Position numbers and translations under genes: made by a program
Notes under the pieces: model-generated
The model's input: only the letters and a program-made list of their open reading frames with translations
What the model was told of the DNA's origin: nothing
Databases searched by the model: none
Part shown: in pieces, positions 35,457 to 48,133 of the stretch
How positions within the stretch are numbered: the first letter of the stretch is position 1
Layout of the letters: each line of letters opens with the position of its first letter
Source of the DNA: Cinnamomum chago
Lineage: Eukaryota > Streptophyta > Magnoliopsida > Laurales > Lauraceae
Direction of reading: 5' to 3'
Assembly: GCA_038049695.1 (NCBI GenBank)
Contig: CP142452.1
Coordinates: 93,255,501 to 93,319,500, forward strand
DNA length: 64,000 bases

Positions 35457-35612
35457 CTGCAAAATAAAAAATAAAAAAAAGTGTCATAGTTTTAAGACTC
35501 ATAATCTCTTTGCTATGGATCGAGACGTCGTCATAAACCCACTCTTCCTGGAGCATAGACGTATCTCATATAAAAGTACATGCCAGAGAAACAAATGGAT
35601 AGACTGTACATG

Positions 35613-38085
35613 AAGGGAAGGGATCTGCTGAGCTGCAGTTGATAATTGTATCAGCTGGAGGCTGGAGCGTGCGAGAGGCTCGTGTGGGCGAATGGGAAAT
35701 GCAAATGAAATTTCGCTGGACCCCGCGCTTTTCCAGTTTGCCCTTTTCATTCCCCCCTTTCATCCAAGGCAGATCTAATCGAGGTCCAACGAAATTTCTC
35801 CCTCTCTCGTCGAGCTCTCTCTCTGCAGATCTACATTGCTTCTCTCTCTCTCCCTCGCTAAAAAAATGTGATGCTGCTCACTCTCTCGTTGCTGCTCATC
35901 TCTCCCTGTCTCGTCGATCTCTCTCTCTGATGCGCTCCCTCTCTCGTCGATCGATCCAGAAAAGAGTCTCTCTCCCGAACGTCTCTCCCGTTGCAGCGAC
36001 TCTTGTCGATCGATCCAGAAAAGGTTCTCCCTCTCTCGTCTTGAGCTTCTCGCTGTCTCGTCTACAACGGTCCTGCAACTCTTCCATAGAAAACAGAGTA
36101 ATTTGTTTGGGGTTTTTTTGTCTTTTGTTTATGTTGTCTCCTGAACAGTAGAATTCAGTCAATCTTCGGTTCTTGAAACTGCAGCTCAGGATGTTCAGTC
36201 AAATTGTTCATGTTAATGTACGTGTTTGACTAAATGTGTGACTTCTACCATTTCAAATCTAATTTATTTTTTGATGATTTTGGAAGGGGAGATAGATGAT
36301 CAGGTAACTGGTGGAAAGAAGAAGAGTCAAAAAACTTCACCTAGACATGTTAGTAAGCAATTATTTCTGCCGAATGTTCAAACAGGAAGTCGTACATGCC
36401 TTCTTCCCCATTTGATTTGCAATGTGATTTTATTTTCATCTCACCCATCTGTGTTTTTTTTTTTTCCTATCTGGAAACTAAATCAAAATCTGAGATGATG
36501 CACTGCTACTGCCCGCCTAAAAGTTACCTAAAGATCATGTTGTCAGGTACATGAAAACAAATTGCCCTCCTCTCTCTCTCTCTCTAGTTTTTGTTTGTTG
36601 CTAGGGGAATTTTTTTCTCTTGGAACCTATCAGAGTAAGTTGAGTTTAATAAGATGAGTGACATGAAATGGAAGAATGGATTGTAATTGTGGAAAATTGT
36701 AATTTTGATGAGCAGCCTTTCAAGGGGTGCAACTCAGCATCAATCATCTCAACTCTGCCCAGCTTGGAGATGATGTCATAGCTTGTCAATGGTAACTGGT
36801 TTTTATTTATTGATTTAATAATCATCATGCACCATTTCATATATTTCCTTTTATAATGATTTTTGTTCATGTGGATGGTCATAAACTTGCAGGTGATGGG
36901 GTTGAAGCTGTGGAATGGGACCTGTTTGTATATGTTGTGGATGGTGTGGGGGATGACTGTCTTGTTTGGATCAACCTACAATATTATCTAATAAGTTATA
37001 ACAATGTCTCTAGGGCTAATATTGTCATTTTCTCCTCCAACTAAGTGTTTCATCATGTTCGACCCATTTTTGAGGCAGTGGCAACAAATCTCCATGGGAA
37101 TTGGGTGGATGACCTGTTTGTCTATGTTGTGGATGGTGTGCGGGATGACTTGTCTATGTTGTGGATGCAAATAGAATTAATGTTGAATGTGGAATTAATG
37201 TTGTGGATGAACTTGTTATTAGTTGAACAGTGGGAGTAAAATATGCAGTGTGATTATTTTATCTCAGGCTTTTATTCTCTTTTTTGGTTTAGGTGGAAAG
37301 GTCATCCTGATTATCACCATTTAAAATAAAATAAGGCAGGTGTAACAGGCCACATGATCAGTGATAACCATAACATAAATTATATAATTTGAATTGCATT
37401 TTCATTTAAAAAATACTTTAAATAAATTTGAATATAAATTTTAGCTTCGTTGGAAGGATGATGTGGTTCGATTGACGAACCTGCTTTAAATAAGTGCAGG
37501 CCTGCCTGTGGCGCCCACATGAAACCACCACACATCATACTTTGAGATATAAACCTTACTTCAATTATTAGCTTCAGATTTGCCAAACCCATTTTTCTGA
37601 AGCTCCATAAGCTTATCCGAATGCTATCCATAGCTTCAGGTTTAAGGGGTACCCATTTCTATGATGTGGTTCCTCATGCTTTTGGTGACTTAATCCAACC
37701 TAATAGAGTTAAATCAACAATGAGGAGTCTGATTCCCCCTCATAGTGTAAATGAGTTGGCTTAAGTTTGGTTTGAGTTGAACAGGTCGGGTTTAGTACTG
37801 TACCTCATTAGCTGTTTGTTCCCACTGAGAATCACTTCAAATGTTGGAGATCAATTCATATGTAGATAATGATCTTAGTGGACTCGGACTGAAGTTATTT
37901 CATTCAATTATCAAGAATGAAGTTGTCTCATTCATGTATGTGGGTCTAAGTATGAACCTTATGAGATCCAGGGGCATTTCATTTGAGAATATCAAGAAAA
38001 TATTGGCTGTTGTTCTAAATGTCCACGGTGAGTGAATCATTAACAGTATATGCCATGCGAAACTTCAACAATATATGAGTATACT
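35613..38085. other. No gene recognised; CT-rich repeats and a short local duplication
   Basis: At about 35800-36090 the DNA is CT-rich and carries GTCGATCGATCCAGAAAAG twice, 59 bp apart. At about 36928-36962 and 37107-37149 a related motif, ACCTGTTTGT.TATGTTG followed by TGGATGGTGTG, occurs twice. Neither shows a supported exon structure. The rest is AT-rich and unassigned. Confidence 0.4.
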
Positions 38086-38974
38086 GGCTGCTCTTCTAAA
38101 TGTGCCATGCAAGTATTCCAATGAAAGGTGCCCATTTCTGCAGCGTGCTACATCAAGTATGGTTTACCCTGTTCAATCCATTAATCCAGACCATCATTTT
38201 CCTTGATGGATGAAACATGAAACATGTAATATCATACATAGTTTTAAGAAAGAAGCTAACAATCACAAAGAAGCCATTTGCTGTGGGATAAATAGGACAA
38301 TATATTGGACAAATCTGATCAATAACTCTAGAGCATTGAAACAATTTTAACCATTAAAACCAAAATCCCAAGCATTTGCAAGTCTAACAGTAAGAGCCCT
38401 GTTTGTTAAAAATCTCAACCATTTAGCATATCCATCCTTGTACATATAAAACAACAAAAGTTGATCTCCCAAGTTTATCTCCACATCTACATCGGGTTCA
38501 AAGGGGAAACATCCTAAATACCATTTAAAACCAAAATCCCAAGCATTTGCAAGTCTAACAGTAAGAGCCCTGTTTGTTAAAAATCTCAACCATTTAGCAT
38601 ATCCATCCTTGTACATATAAAACAACAAAAGTTGATCTCCCAAGTTTATCTCCACATCTACATCGGGTTCAAAGGGGAAACATCCTAAATACCATTGAAT
38701 CCCTACAATGGTTAAAATTGTTTCAATGCTCTAGAGTTTGATCAGATTTGTCCAATATATTGTCCTATTTATACCACAGCAAATGGCTTCTTTGTGATTG
38801 TTAGCTTCTTTCTTAAAACTATGTATGATATTACATGTTTCATGTTTCATCCATCAAGGAAAATGATGGTCTGGATTAATGGATTGACCAGGGTAAACCA
38901 TACTAGATGTAGCACGCTGCATAAATGGGCACCTTTCATTGGAATACTTGCATGGCACATTTAGAAGAGTAGCC
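38086..38974. mobile_element. Fold-back element with 267-bp inverted arms
   Basis: The left arm (38086-38352, GGCTGCTCTTCTAAATGTGCC...) and right arm (38708-38974, ...GGCACATTTAGAAGAGTAGCC) are inverted copies with few mismatches. The 355-bp centre holds a 171-bp unit repeated twice almost exactly. Long terminal repeats suggest a Mutator-like non-autonomous element, but no 9-bp duplication was found; the right edge touches another repeat. Transcripts would form a long hairpin. Confidence 0.8.
38347..38655 (-). other. Open frame made of a duplicated 57-codon unit, unrecognised
   Basis: The 171-bp tandem unit at the centre of the fold-back element is a multiple of three. The minus strand stays open through both units (about 102 residues). 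Each unit contains DVEINLGDQLLLFYMYKDG, YAKWLRFLTNRALTVRLAN and WDFGF. It reads like a real protein fragment, perhaps captured from a host gene by the element, but I do not recognise the family. There is no start context or promoter evidence. Confidence 0.35.
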
Positions 38975-39246
38975 GGAACCGGAACCAGAACCATATATGG
39001 GACGGGTCTGGATCCGGGTCCGGGTTTAGGTAGAGAATGATATTAAAAAAATATGGTTTTTAGGGAATATTTTTGAAAATTGAGGTAATATATCAGGTCT
39101 CGGTTCCACGGGTCCGAACCAACGTGGAACCGAACCCGGACCCGGACCCATTTACTTATCGGGGCCTAAATAAGGACCCACACCCGGTTTTTAACGGGTC
39201 AAAACCTTCGGGTAATCGGAGAATCGGGTACCCATTTACATCCCTA
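38975..39246. mobile_element. hAT-type MITE fragment (right end CATCCCTAC)
   Basis: The interior is rich in CCGGAACC / GGGTCCGGGT motifs. It ends GGGTACCCATTTACATCCCTAC, whose complement begins GTAGGGATG, the same terminus style as the element at 9300. The left end is lost against the fold-back element. Confidence 0.5.
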
Positions 39247-39414
39247 CCTGAACGTGTTCATGAAAAAAGTAGAGCCCAAATTATACGGACCAGGGATTGA
39301 CAATTGTATGTAAACATGCTCAAAGTGTTTAGCCAACGGAGAAAATTCAGTCTCAAACCTTGACCAGACTCGGCCAACTTGACTGATACCATTCAAAATC
39401 AACCACGCAACAAA

Positions 39415-39697
39415 GAATATTCAGTCCGTCATAGTTTTTTATTCGATTTAGTTGATGTTAGATCGGCAAACTCCATGGCAGATGTGTTAGCCAAGCAAGG
39501 GATTGATAGGATGCTTCCTTGGGTGAGTGTGATTATGTAATTGGTTGATGGGTTGCTTCTTTGGATGGGTGTGTTTTTGTTAGTTGGGTTGGAGGTGGTG
39601 CATTTCTCTTGTACTCCCTCTTCCTCTCTTTCCTTGGTCTTTTGTACTTTGTACTTTCTTTCTTTTGAATGAAATCTTTCGTTACCGTTCAAAAAAA
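39415..39697 (+). mobile_element. LINE 3' end (RNase H tail and 3' UTR)
   Basis: One frame carries SANSMADVLAKQGIDR, the C-terminal RNase H motif of plant L1 LINEs (ADxLAKxG). It is followed by a GT-rich 3' UTR with TTTGTACTTTCTTTC and GAATGAAATCTTTCG, then a short A-run at about 39690. The element is heavily 5'-truncated, and no target duplication was found. Confidence 0.7.
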
Positions 39698-39786
39698 TTT
39701 TTTTATGAAAACCTGAATTTCTCAGTCAAGTCCTTCGGCTTCGAGTAACCCGCTTAATCTAAGGTCCACTAACAATCTGTCCATTT

Positions 39787-39957
39787 TTTTTCTTGGTACC
39801 CCAGTCCAAGGGGACTGAGACCCAAGAGAGAGCTAACCCGTATACACACGAAAAAGGAGCCCGCACTAGTGGGAAGAAGTGACATACCTAGGGTTTAAAC
39901 CCCGGACGACCATGTTAGAACCGATGCTCCTTACCACTCGCGTAAGGAGCCGTTCTT
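39787..39957 (-). mobile_element. tRNA-derived SINE with target duplication
   Basis: On the minus strand the element has a GCGAGTGGTAAGGAGC box-A-like start and a GGGGTTTAAACCC box-B-like palindrome about 45 bp later. It then runs to GGTACCAAGAAAAAAAA. The flanks AACAATCTGTCCATTT (39771-39786) and AACAATCCTTCCATTT (39958-39973) are a 16-bp duplication with two mismatches. Length (171 bp), box spacing and A-tail fit a plant tRNA-derived SINE. Confidence 0.75.
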
Positions 39958-39973
39958 AACAATCCTTCCATTT

Positions 39974-42161
39974 GGATGGAGACTTCAAATTTATGAAATT
40001 TGAGTCAAATATGTATCGAAGAGCAAGTATCTAATGCCAATCTCCATCCAAATTTTCGGAGCATGTTTTGTGTGACGTGAGATTCAACACCTCAAGGAAA
40101 TCTTGTTCGATGTGGTTATGATAAAACAGATTCCAACACAATGAAACGATTTTTCAGTGCCAAGGAGAATCAAATTAAAACTCTCTCCTTTTCATATGAA
40201 ATGCACTGCACAGGATGTCGCAGACGAGAAACACAGGCCCATTGCGGCCCAAGCCCAACATGCACCCACGTAGTCATTCGGGCCAGGCTGGACTGGGCCA
40301 AACCGGGCTTTCTTGCAATTGTTTGGACAAATTACACTTAAATTACAAGCATTCCTTATTCAAGCCCGGCCGAGCTTTGGGTTTTCTACCACTTAATTCA
40401 AGCCCAGCCCAAAGAAAGATGTGCCTGGATCGGCCATGGGCTGGCCTGGCCCATGAACACCCCTACTTTGGAGGCGAGAGCGCTTAAGTTCGTGTCCTGC
40501 CCAGCGGAAAAAATAAAAGAAAGAAATAAAAAAAAATGATGGAACACATACCGCATGGCAAAAATCAATCATATGACCTTTATCATTATTTAGGGTAAAA
40601 CCGTACACTTGGCCTTGACCCAATTAAACCCAAAGTGCGATATGGTTTAGGCCCAAACACAAGTGGCCTTATCTTTCATTTTCGCCTGGGTTTGTCACAA
40701 TTTATCTTGAACAAGGACAGCACACTACACATGGATGTATACAGCGAAACAGAAAGTCAGAAATCAAAGTATTACCCAAATAATCTTTCCCTAATTGCAG
40801 GTTCCAGTGAACTGAACAACCCACGATCCTACCATTGTGTTTAGTTCTGCAATAATTTTCTGCTGGCATGCACCAATTCTTAAGTCATGCGGCATTCCAA
40901 TCACTAGCGGGAGAGATTGAAATGTCTCAATTATGATATATTAAGTTAGAAGGTTTTGAATCCAATTTTCACTGTACTTTATATTTTAATTGGAAGTTAT
41001 TTTCAATTTTTATAATTATATATTAAAATACTCTTTCTCCAATTTTCAATAATATACTTCCCCCAGTAATGAACTGATTCCATCCTCCCCATTTCTAACA
41101 TACATATAATTCTACCTTTTCCTGCATATCCGTGATTAGCACGGGTTTTTGTGCTAGTCCATGAGTAGCTTTTGAGCCTAAGATAGGGTACACAAAAATA
41201 AAAGCATCATAAACACTTTCACTTTTTTTCGACTTTTTTTTAAATATAGTTTGTTTTCATGATAATATTGGCAGTCAAACTCTCCATAGCAGTGAGATTA
41301 GAGTCAAATTGGGGTGACTAGGTAGGGATCATGATCTAAATCAGGTCGGGCCGAAGCTTGTCCAAGCCCAGCTATGTAGTTAATGAGCCAAATATTCAGA
41401 CCCAAAACTAATCTCCAGGACTGAAATTTAGATCCAGTTTTAACCCCATTTTCAATATATGTATTCCCCACATTGTGATGAATATGTTGGTTTGATTTTG
41501 CCCATTAAGCATATAGGCCCAGGTCTGATCCAATTAACATTCGGGCCAGAAAAAATAGGCCTGAAACACAAAGCCCAAATACCCATTTCAACTAAATTAT
41601 TTTCTCCTCCTTTCTATGTATACATACAAATGACACTGCTTGTCTGATGGAGTTGGATACACGAGAAGTCATTGTCAAATTGGCCAATTTATTTATATGT
41701 GTAAATCATTTTATAAGGGTGAGGTTTGAAATTTTCAATATTACATACCAAAATTTATACATGTGAATCATTTACATACATAAATCAATATAAACGAAGA
41801 TATACATGTGTAATAAAACCTTAAACATGAATGGATGTTAAACATTTGTGATGTGTAACGCTTTCATGGGACCCTGGTTTTGAATCTACTATTATTACTT
41901 CTAAAATGAGATCACTTTCATTTAGTAACTATAACTTATTTCAACCACTTGCTCTTGAAATATTCTTACACTAGGATTCAACTTTGACTAGATTCCTTTT
42001 AATTTTAACTTTTTCTAAATTGAGCTCCATGACAAAGCTAAGAATTTAAAGGTTAAATGATATTTAAAATCCTGACCTGTTGCCCTTTTAAATGAGTAAC
42101 CTCCACCGTACCACACAATGTCAATATGGAGGAACCGGATCCCCTATTTGCTCCAAACAGG
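39974..42161. other. No gene recognised
   Basis: AT-rich DNA with a stretch of GGCCCAAGCCC / CGGGCCAGGC motifs at about 40230-40460 and another at about 41340-41570. Such motifs are common in decayed plant MITEs. No termini or coding regions were identified. Confidence 0.4.
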
Positions 42162-42289
42162 GGATCCCTGTTTGGACCAAACAGGGGCCTCCACGTGGGG
42201 GGGGGCGGAGGAAAGAAAAAGTCAATCTCTCTTCTCCGCCCCCCTTCCGCCTCCCATGTGAAGACCCTATTTGGACCAAACAGGGATCC
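42162..42289. repeat. GC-rich inverted repeat 0.4 kb upstream of IPK
   Basis: GGATCCCTGTTTGGACCAAA at 42162 pairs with TTTGGACCAAACAGGGATCC ending at 42289. The arms, about 50-56 nt, include G-runs (nine G near 42197) and C-runs that face each other. It could be a small MITE or a cruciform-forming promoter element. Confidence 0.6.
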
Positions 42290-42708
42290 TTATCCTGACA
42301 ATTGTTTTTAACATAAAAAAGGTCAAAAGTAGTTAGAGCGTAGTTAGAGCGGACCCTATCCATGTGAGTTTTATGCCCGTGCTTAACACTGTCTTTTTCG
42401 ACTACATTGTCTTTTTCCGTTTCGGTGGGCCCTCTTCCCGCTTGTGTGGTTGTATTCTCGAGTTAAAAGTGATAATTACTCCCCATAGAGAAACAGTTGG
42501 CAGGTGGAATCTTTCCCTTGGTTGATCCATACCATTCAATGATTGTCCCACCAAAAATGAGCAATCTTGGCCATCATTTTTGTCCCTCCCACAAACTGAT
42601 CCATCTGGGGATCTCAAAAGGACATGTTCTCTCGGCAAAGCATGAAAATCGTGTGCAGCGGAAAGTAGTTTTTTAACAAGAAATTTCTATATGAGCTAGA
42701 GTGCGAAC

Positions 42709-45700
42709 ATGGAGAAGCAGAAGTCGATGGAGATGGGAAAGCAGCAGCAGCCGGAGGAGAAGGAGAGCTCCCACTACAATCGCGGCGGCCTCAACAACCT
42801 TCCTCCACTTCGCTGCATCGTAAAACTCGGTCTGTCTCTTCTTCTTCTTCTTCTTCTTCTTCTTCTTCTTCTTCTTGTAGGCAATAAGTTGTATGTTTGG
42901 AACTCTGTGTGTTTTTTAAGCCTATCATTATTAATGCCTGCCACATGTTTGATGAAATTACTTTACATACTCTTTCTCTGTTTATACTTTTCATGGAAAC
43001 GGAAGGATTTCACATGACGGTTATTGATGAATTGCACTGAAAACCATATGGGTTAAATCCTTTCTTGGGATCTTGTTGGGTTTTGGTTGTTTATGGAATT
43101 CGACTATTTGTTAATATTTTTTTCTGATGACTATGCATTAATAAGGGGAAAAGATATTTTCCATCCATCGGCAGAAGTCATGCTCATCATCATCTTAGCC
43201 TCAACCCCATTGATCTGGGGGGTCAGCTATATAAGTGATACTTTTCCACTAGACCCTATATAAAACCATCTTCATATATTAGAAATGGTAAATAATACTA
43301 TACATTGCATGAAGCAACAAGTGGACAAAATCCGAGTTGAAAGGGTTTTTTTAGTTGATGGTATGGTCTGTCATATGTCCAATTGCTAACAAGTATTAAT
43401 GGGTCTTCGTGGGCCAAAGAAGTAGTCTTAAAAGGTACTCATTCCATTGGAAGGGACAAGGGTTGCCAAAAAACTAGAAACATAGAGTTGGTGATTATAT
43501 ACCTGATGTTTTACAACTCTTGCTAGGAGAAGCCATGAAGTGTGCAATTTGAGCTCTTAAATATCATCTGAATATTTTTGTGGAGGTGAAAAGATCTGGG
43601 CAATGATTCAGATACGATTTTGTTTGTCTCTTTTATTTCTTCTGGTTTAAGTGTAGTTTTGGTTGTTGATTGCCATTTATAGTCATTAACACAACAAAAT
43701 GAAGAATGGGAAATAGGAGGGGGGGCGAGTGGGTGTGTTTGGAAAGAAATGATCTCCTTGGGTTTTTTCACATGTTGATACTTGTTCCAATGTTTTGACC
43801 TAGGTGGTGCTGCAATCACTTGCAAACATGAAATAGAAAAGATAAATGAAGAAAATCTTAGAACGGTGTCTTCACAGCTGAGACAAGCAATGATGACAGA
43901 GAGCTCTTCTGCAAAGGTTTCTGGAATGGATTGGAGCAAGGGGCTTGGAAATTTAGAAGTTCCTACAGCAGATGACTTTGAAAAGAACCCTATGTTAAAC
44001 GCAGGCAACTTTGTTATTGTCCATGGAGCAGGTTGGCTGCAGTTCTATCTGTATTTTTCTGTGTTATAGAACTCTCATATTTTTCTTTTCTCTCTTTTCA
44101 TCATTAGGGTTTTCTTGGGCAATGTCTCCTTGAATGACAAACGGACAAAAAAAAAAAGCAGAACGTTGAGGCTTTAGGTAGATGAACTACAACAAAGAGT
44201 TGAAGCTTAAAATTTAATTGAGTACTAGTGAAGTCCTTGCTTTCACATTGCTTCTGATCGGGGTTACTCCATAGTCCATGGTACAGAGTGTGCATGTGTC
44301 CACTGTTATGGTTGTCATTATTCTCATTTCTGTCCAACTGCAGCAAGTAATTGTGAGCTGCATGATATTTTGGTCCCCTCTTCTCAAGTTTTCCAGACTA
44401 CACACCTATGTTATGGCATTTCAAACTCAAAATACATATGAATTAGCTACTTCCAAGTTGAAGTTGTTTTGTATTTGTATATAAATAAGGCTCAAGGTCT
44501 AGGATGATGATGATGATATTGTCAAACTTTTCTTTTACAAGGATAAGGCTCCAAGAGGTTGGTGAGACCAATGGTATGATCAGTGAAGTATGCTTGATCA
44601 TCCGAGGAGATCTCACCTCAGAATGGTTGTTACAGCTATTAGTTTTTGAACCTTTTATATGGGTAGTTGACACTCATGTCACGTTAGGTTCTTTTGGGCA
44701 CTTCCAAGCAAGTAGATCTGGGGTCCACAAAGGAGGGTTGCAGTTGCCTTTTGTTAAGGCTGGCTTTGTGGCTACTCGTATTTCTGTAAGTCTCTTTTAA
44801 AATCTTATGCTTGCTATTGTTGTTAGGCTTTTCCTTTCCCTTCTTGGTATTCTTTGGGGTTTCTTACTTTGCCTGTGGCAAGTCTGAATCTATTTTATTG
44901 AGATTCTTGTTGTGCACTCTTAATGAGTTCATTAATAGCAGTTGCAGCATAATTATGTATCTTCTTTTGGTTGGCTAAGTCTAATATATTGATGAAAAGT
45001 AGATAACATGGTAAACCATTAGGTAGCATGTTTCCTTTGTCAATTTTGTGGCTCGATGGCTTAAATTTGAATTATTGCAACTTAGCTGCTACAATCACTC
45101 TTATTATTATTCAATATCTATAGAAACTTCTATTTAACGTAGAATCTTTTAGTTTGTGAAAACCTCTGCAGATGTGGTGATGTTGGTGGTGTTAACTTGT
45201 TATGCAAACTCTTTGAACTATTTTGATGTTGAATAACATATATAAATATGATTGAAACACAATGATGGGCATTTACTCTCCTTCTTTCCTTGATTTGACA
45301 AAAGTTTTACTTTCTTTTGGTTGATGATAAAGTTTTCATTGTTAAAAAGAAAATTAAAACCAGACAACAAGGAAAAAAAGAAAGAACGAACAATTAGATA
45401 ACATGAAGGGGTCTCTCAAAACTTCTCTGGCAATAGAATTAGCATCTTCATTTGCCTTTACAAGTAATGAGAAAATTTCTCCTCCAACAGAAGAAAGGAT
45501 TTGTTAGTCCCTCTGATTGCTTAGCCAATACACGGAATTGATTTCGGACTTATTGTTCTACATTGTCTTATTGCCTAAATCCATAGATCTTCCTACGACT
45601 ACGAGTGGCTGATTTTTTTAATTTGTGTTTTTATTAGTTGGTGAGAGATTATATGTTGGATCTTTATTGCTACTATTTCAGGTAACATCACTCAATCTTG

Positions 45701-46844
45701 AGATCGTGAGGGCACTTGCACGAGGTATGGATTGAAGCATGTACCTTTTCCTCTTATTTATTATGATGTAGTTCAACCTATTTAGACATTCATTATTTAG
45801 ATTTCCCTAATGTATCTGATTTAGGTTTTCAGTTCTTTTTCTTTTAGATTGTCTATTGCTCTTCTAATCAGATGCTTTACAGTGTCCAAGTATATTCATG
45901 TATGAGTATGTGCATCCATATAAAGTATGTTATTACATATTTACATATAACATATCCATCTAGTTTATTGTAAAAGAAACATTGGATGCCTTCCATCCTA
46001 CAATTTGTCCAGGTCTAAGTATAAACCACAGGCTAACCCAACTTTCCTCCTTTTTCCTGGCTTGGGATTTGCACATGATGGAGTACTAACTTGTGTTGCA
46101 AGGATAAGGTAGTAGACAGAATGGGGTGACAATATGGAAGTAGAAGCAACATGTTAGTTTGTGGGGAAGCAGAGAACTCAGCGTTAAGAAGGGATGAGTA
46201 GAGAAATAGAACTCACAAAGGCGATTGCAGATACATGGGATAAATTTTTTATGATGATGATGATGATGTTCGAATTTAGAAAATCAAGCGGACTGAGTTG
46301 TTTCTCTGGTTATATAAACCATATGCAGCAGACTGCAGAGATAGTTCATCTAATGGGACTTGCATCTATGAAAACTTATATCCTGCTATGAGCTTTTTAG
46401 GAATAACTTTTTGGGTGACAGATAGCTTTATGGAACTGGTTAAAATTAAAAATAAGTACACACCATACAAATTTTCCACTTTAAATATGGTTTTCATCAG
46501 CACCACTCCCAGGACTGCCACTTCTCAGGCAAACTCTCCAAATTCATCTTGTGTTTCGGGTGACAGATAGCTTTATGGAACTGGTTAAAATTAAAAATAA
46601 GTACACCATACAAATTTTCCACTTTAAATATGGTTTTCATTAGCACCACTCAAAGGACTGCCACTTCTCAGGCAAACTCTCCAAATTCATCTTGTGTTTA
46701 TTTTGTTAAATAATCTTAATATGAGCCTCATTTCCCTATCCATTTGTTTAAAGTTTTGTTCTGCTCTTTAGACTGCATTCTATAGTAATTCTTTTAAAAT
46801 TTTCTTAACTGGGACAACTTGATGTTTGGGGAGAGAGAGGGAGA

Positions 46845-46896
<52 letters not shown>

Positions 46897-48086
46897 AAAT
46901 AAACAAGAAAATTACCTGAATCTTCAGCAGAATGGTTTCTTTGGCAGAAACTTTATGATTGAAATTCAATAAACTCTAGCAGGGAATGGTGTTGCAGATC
47001 TAATCGCGCCAATCTACAGACCGTGGACACCTCTCTTGGTGGAAGAATTATTATTCTATGAAGAAAATCACTGAGATGGTTGGGCATGTAACCCTGGAAG
47101 CTTTTATTCCTCATTTTATATAAAATATTAGTATTGGAGTGTGTTTCAGCGGCTAAAACTTCAGTTTGTTTTGTTCTACACACTGCCAGTACCTCTAGTT
47201 TATGAACCAATAAGTGATGGTTATTATGCTAGGGGTTGGATGGTATTTTGAACATGCTTTTAAATATTGATTCCTCAAGAGAACTCAAACATGTTATGAG
47301 CTTTGTTTGTGGATTCTATAGACATTGTGCTCTAATTTTGAATCAATGGTATGATATGGATACCCCTGTTAATGAGCTTCATAAACAAAGACCAATTTGA
47401 CCGTATCATATTTCATATTATTTGAGGACCTTTATTAACCGTAGCACATTTCATGTCATGTGCCGATACTGATGTGTTATTTTAGATTTCTTTTCTTTTC
47501 TTCCTTTTTCTTTATTTTTTTTTTCAAGTGGCTGTTCTTGTGAAACATTAAACCTTGCTGAGAAAATTAATTCCTTTGAATGTACTTTCTGCATGTGTGT
47601 ATATGGTTTTATTGTACAATTCCCAGAATTGATGCCTGTTTACTTATCCATTTGTTTAATGCTTACCATGATCAATGTAACTTACGTTAAAATGTTGTAG
47701 CTGTAGACAGTTTATGCAAGCCCAATTCAGCAAGTCCAGCCTGATACAGTTTTTCTGTTATTATGCAGAAGGAATACCATCTGTTGGAATGTCACCATTT
47801 GCTTGTGGATGGTCAACTTGGGAAAGAAATGTTAGAAGCATCCAGAAAGCCTAATTTATTATGTTATTTGCAACATTATTTTTTTCTCATTTGCATAACA
47901 TTAACTTGATCAGTGTGTGTATATATATATATATATATGGGAGGTGCTCTTGTGAGAGACACTCTCACCTTACTATGAGATAAAGTGGGGGCCCTCACAT
48001 CCATATCCAATGTCAACAACTTAAATGTGAGGGCCCCCACCTTTATCTCTCATTGTAAGGTGAGAGTGTCTCTCACAAGAGTACCT

Positions 48087-48133
<47 letters not shown>

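Larger units (their letters stand above)
16646..35612 (-). repeat. Inverted duplicate of the IPK 3' half and downstream flank
   Basis: Stripped of its insertions, this segment is the reverse complement of about 48134-58371. Landmarks: 35612 pairs with 48134 inside IPK intron 5; 35400-35456 with exon 6; 27948-28051 with exon 11; 27516-27560 with 53427-53470; 17480-17690 with 53475-53670; and 16690-17480 with 57590-58130. Exons differ by about 4-5 % by eye. The outer edge carries a hAT terminus (16630-16645) with the half-site CTTAGAAG (16646-16653). The 1.25 kb after IPK exon 12 (about 51972-53233) is missing here. Confidence 0.9.
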
